64,000 bases of DNA from Ptiloglossa arizonensis (lineage: Eukaryota; Arthropoda; Insecta; Hymenoptera; Colletidae), in assembly GCF_051014685.1 (NCBI RefSeq), contig NC_135061.1, forward strand, positions 4,512,029 through 4,576,028. Reading direction: 5' to 3'. Below the pieces are notes generated by a model, which was not told the DNA's origin, did not search any database, and saw nothing but the letters and a program-made list of their open reading frames with translations. The position numbers and the translations under genes are program-made. Shown here piece after piece: positions 63,102-64,000 of the stretch. Position 1 is the first letter of the stretch. Each line of letters begins with the position of its first letter.

Positions 63102-64000
63102 ATGAGTGTTTTGTTCGACTTCGTAAGAAGTGTGGTTTTAAAAATGTTGCAGATAATTTGGTTTGGTAAACGAAAAGTAACAAATTCACTGAGTATATAC
63201 GTTAAAACGAACACGGGAAATACACTTGCTGTCGATCTAGACCCAAAATGGGATATAAAGAACGTAAAAGAAGTAGTGGGCTCTCAAATGGGTGTACCAC
63301 CCGAAGATTTAAAAATTATATTTGCAGGTAAAGAACTGCATAACTCGACAGTAATAGAGGTAAATAAATATAACTTAAATAATAATGTTATTGACAATTT
63401 GTATTTGTACAATGCAGAATAATATATGTATGATAACCTTACCTGATCGCAATCTTTCCATGTATTTTCATTTATCTATTTTATATTTTGTTATAAATTC
63501 ATACAAGAGTGTAATTTTTCAATGAATTGCACTTCTCGTAATGCTTATTTTACATTGTTATAGGAATGCGATTTAGGTCAACAGAGTATTCTACACGCGA
63601 TTCGAACTCCGTCTCAGAAACTTAATAAAAGCAGAGATACAAGCACTATTGAAGAATCTTCAGAAATATCCGAGTTGAACGATAGTGGAAGTAAACCAAT
63701 GAACGAAACTCTTACCGATTTACCTTTGGATGAATCGGATCCGCAAGAAAATTTATCTATGGAAGGTAGAATAATTGTAACCATTTAAAGAGTAAACACA
63801 AACGTTTACAATGCACACGTATGAAATGTAAACTTACTGAAAGTATAACTGATTATTAGTATCCTGCAAAAATATTACCATATTATTACTGTTTACAGAG
63901 CAGCAAGAAAAACGTGCACATTTTTTTGTATTTTGTTCAGCACCGTGTAAAGCGGTCACAAAAGGAAAATTAAGAGTGAAATGTGCAACCTGTAAGAGCG
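63102..64000 (+). CDS. park: Parkin, E3 ubiquitin ligase, 5' part
   Basis: An RBR-type E3 ligase acting with PINK1 in mitophagy. Exons seen: 63102-63359, 63564-63765 and 63899 to beyond 64000. Residues 16-100 hold the Ubl domain (SLSIYVKTNTG, WDIKNVKEVV, DLKIIFAGKEL, then CDLGQQSILHAI across exon 1-2). The serine of QQS is residue 94 if translation starts at 63102, the same number as the PINK1 site in fly parkin (Ser65 in human); the 14-residue extension before Met15 also resembles the fly N-terminus, so 63102 is preferred over 63144. A Ser/Asp/Glu-rich linker with SKPMNETLTDLPL follows, then the start of RING0 with zinc-ligand pairs FCSAPC and KCATC. The catalytic RING domains lie beyond the right edge. 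Exon 1-2 and 2-3 junctions keep frame. Confidence 0.96.

Overview
This window is animal nuclear DNA, almost certainly from an insect and probably a hymenopteran (bee-like). The evidence is AT-rich sequence with CpG-rich patches, many short GT-AG introns, and clear orthologues of insect and metazoan genes, including a parkin whose N-terminus matches the fly form. There is no bacterial, viral or CRISPR content. The species call is an inference.

Layout from left to right: (1) 2488-6480 (+), a leucine-rich-repeat, fibronectin-III-like single-pass membrane protein. Its first coding exon begins at a splice acceptor lying in the last unit of a 26-bp minisatellite (1991-2487). (2) 7715-9622 (-), the N-terminal half of Rab3GAP1; the catalytic C-terminal half is not in the window. 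(3) 10402-11853 (+), Mettl1 (tRNA m7G46 methyltransferase), divergent from Rab3GAP1 across a 780-bp shared promoter with DRE motifs. (4) 11978-20722 (-), an 18-exon CFAP65 (sperm/ciliary ASH-domain protein), convergent with Mettl1. (5) 21073-22473 (+), a CUB-like + LDLa type I membrane protein with a PPxY motif, divergent from CFAP65. (6) 23728-27398 (-), APEH, acylaminoacyl peptidase, 13 exons with an intact Ser/Asp/His triad. (7) 29618-55396 (-), Swip-1/EFHD2, a four-exon actin-binding EF-hand protein whose first intron is about 20 kb. (8) 59685-61053 (+), a two-exon, basic, Ser/Lys-rich protein I do not recognise. (9) 63102-64000 (+), the 5' part of parkin (Ubl domain and start of RING0), running off the right edge.

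The long Swip-1 intron and the 55-59 kb spacer are the repeat-rich part. They hold seven copies of a mariner-type MITE with TA targets, a piggyBac-type MITE with TTAA targets (one copy has an apparent empty-site paralogue in the same intron), and a 111-bp foldback element in two copies. They also hold an AT-rich tandem array, several tandem duplications, and a diverged 270-bp inverted repeat whose two arms are open in equivalent frames on opposite strands.

The genes do not form a pathway. They are a normal insect gene neighbourhood: vesicle traffic, tRNA modification, axoneme, peptidase, actin regulation and mitophagy. Exon boundaries were derived by hand from splice motifs, reading-frame continuity and remembered family sequences; no alignment or database search was run. 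I see no convincing novel multi-gene system. The most useful leads are the minisatellite at a splice acceptor, the missing half of Rab3GAP1, the paired empty and occupied MITE sites, and the unrecognised gene at 59.7 kb.
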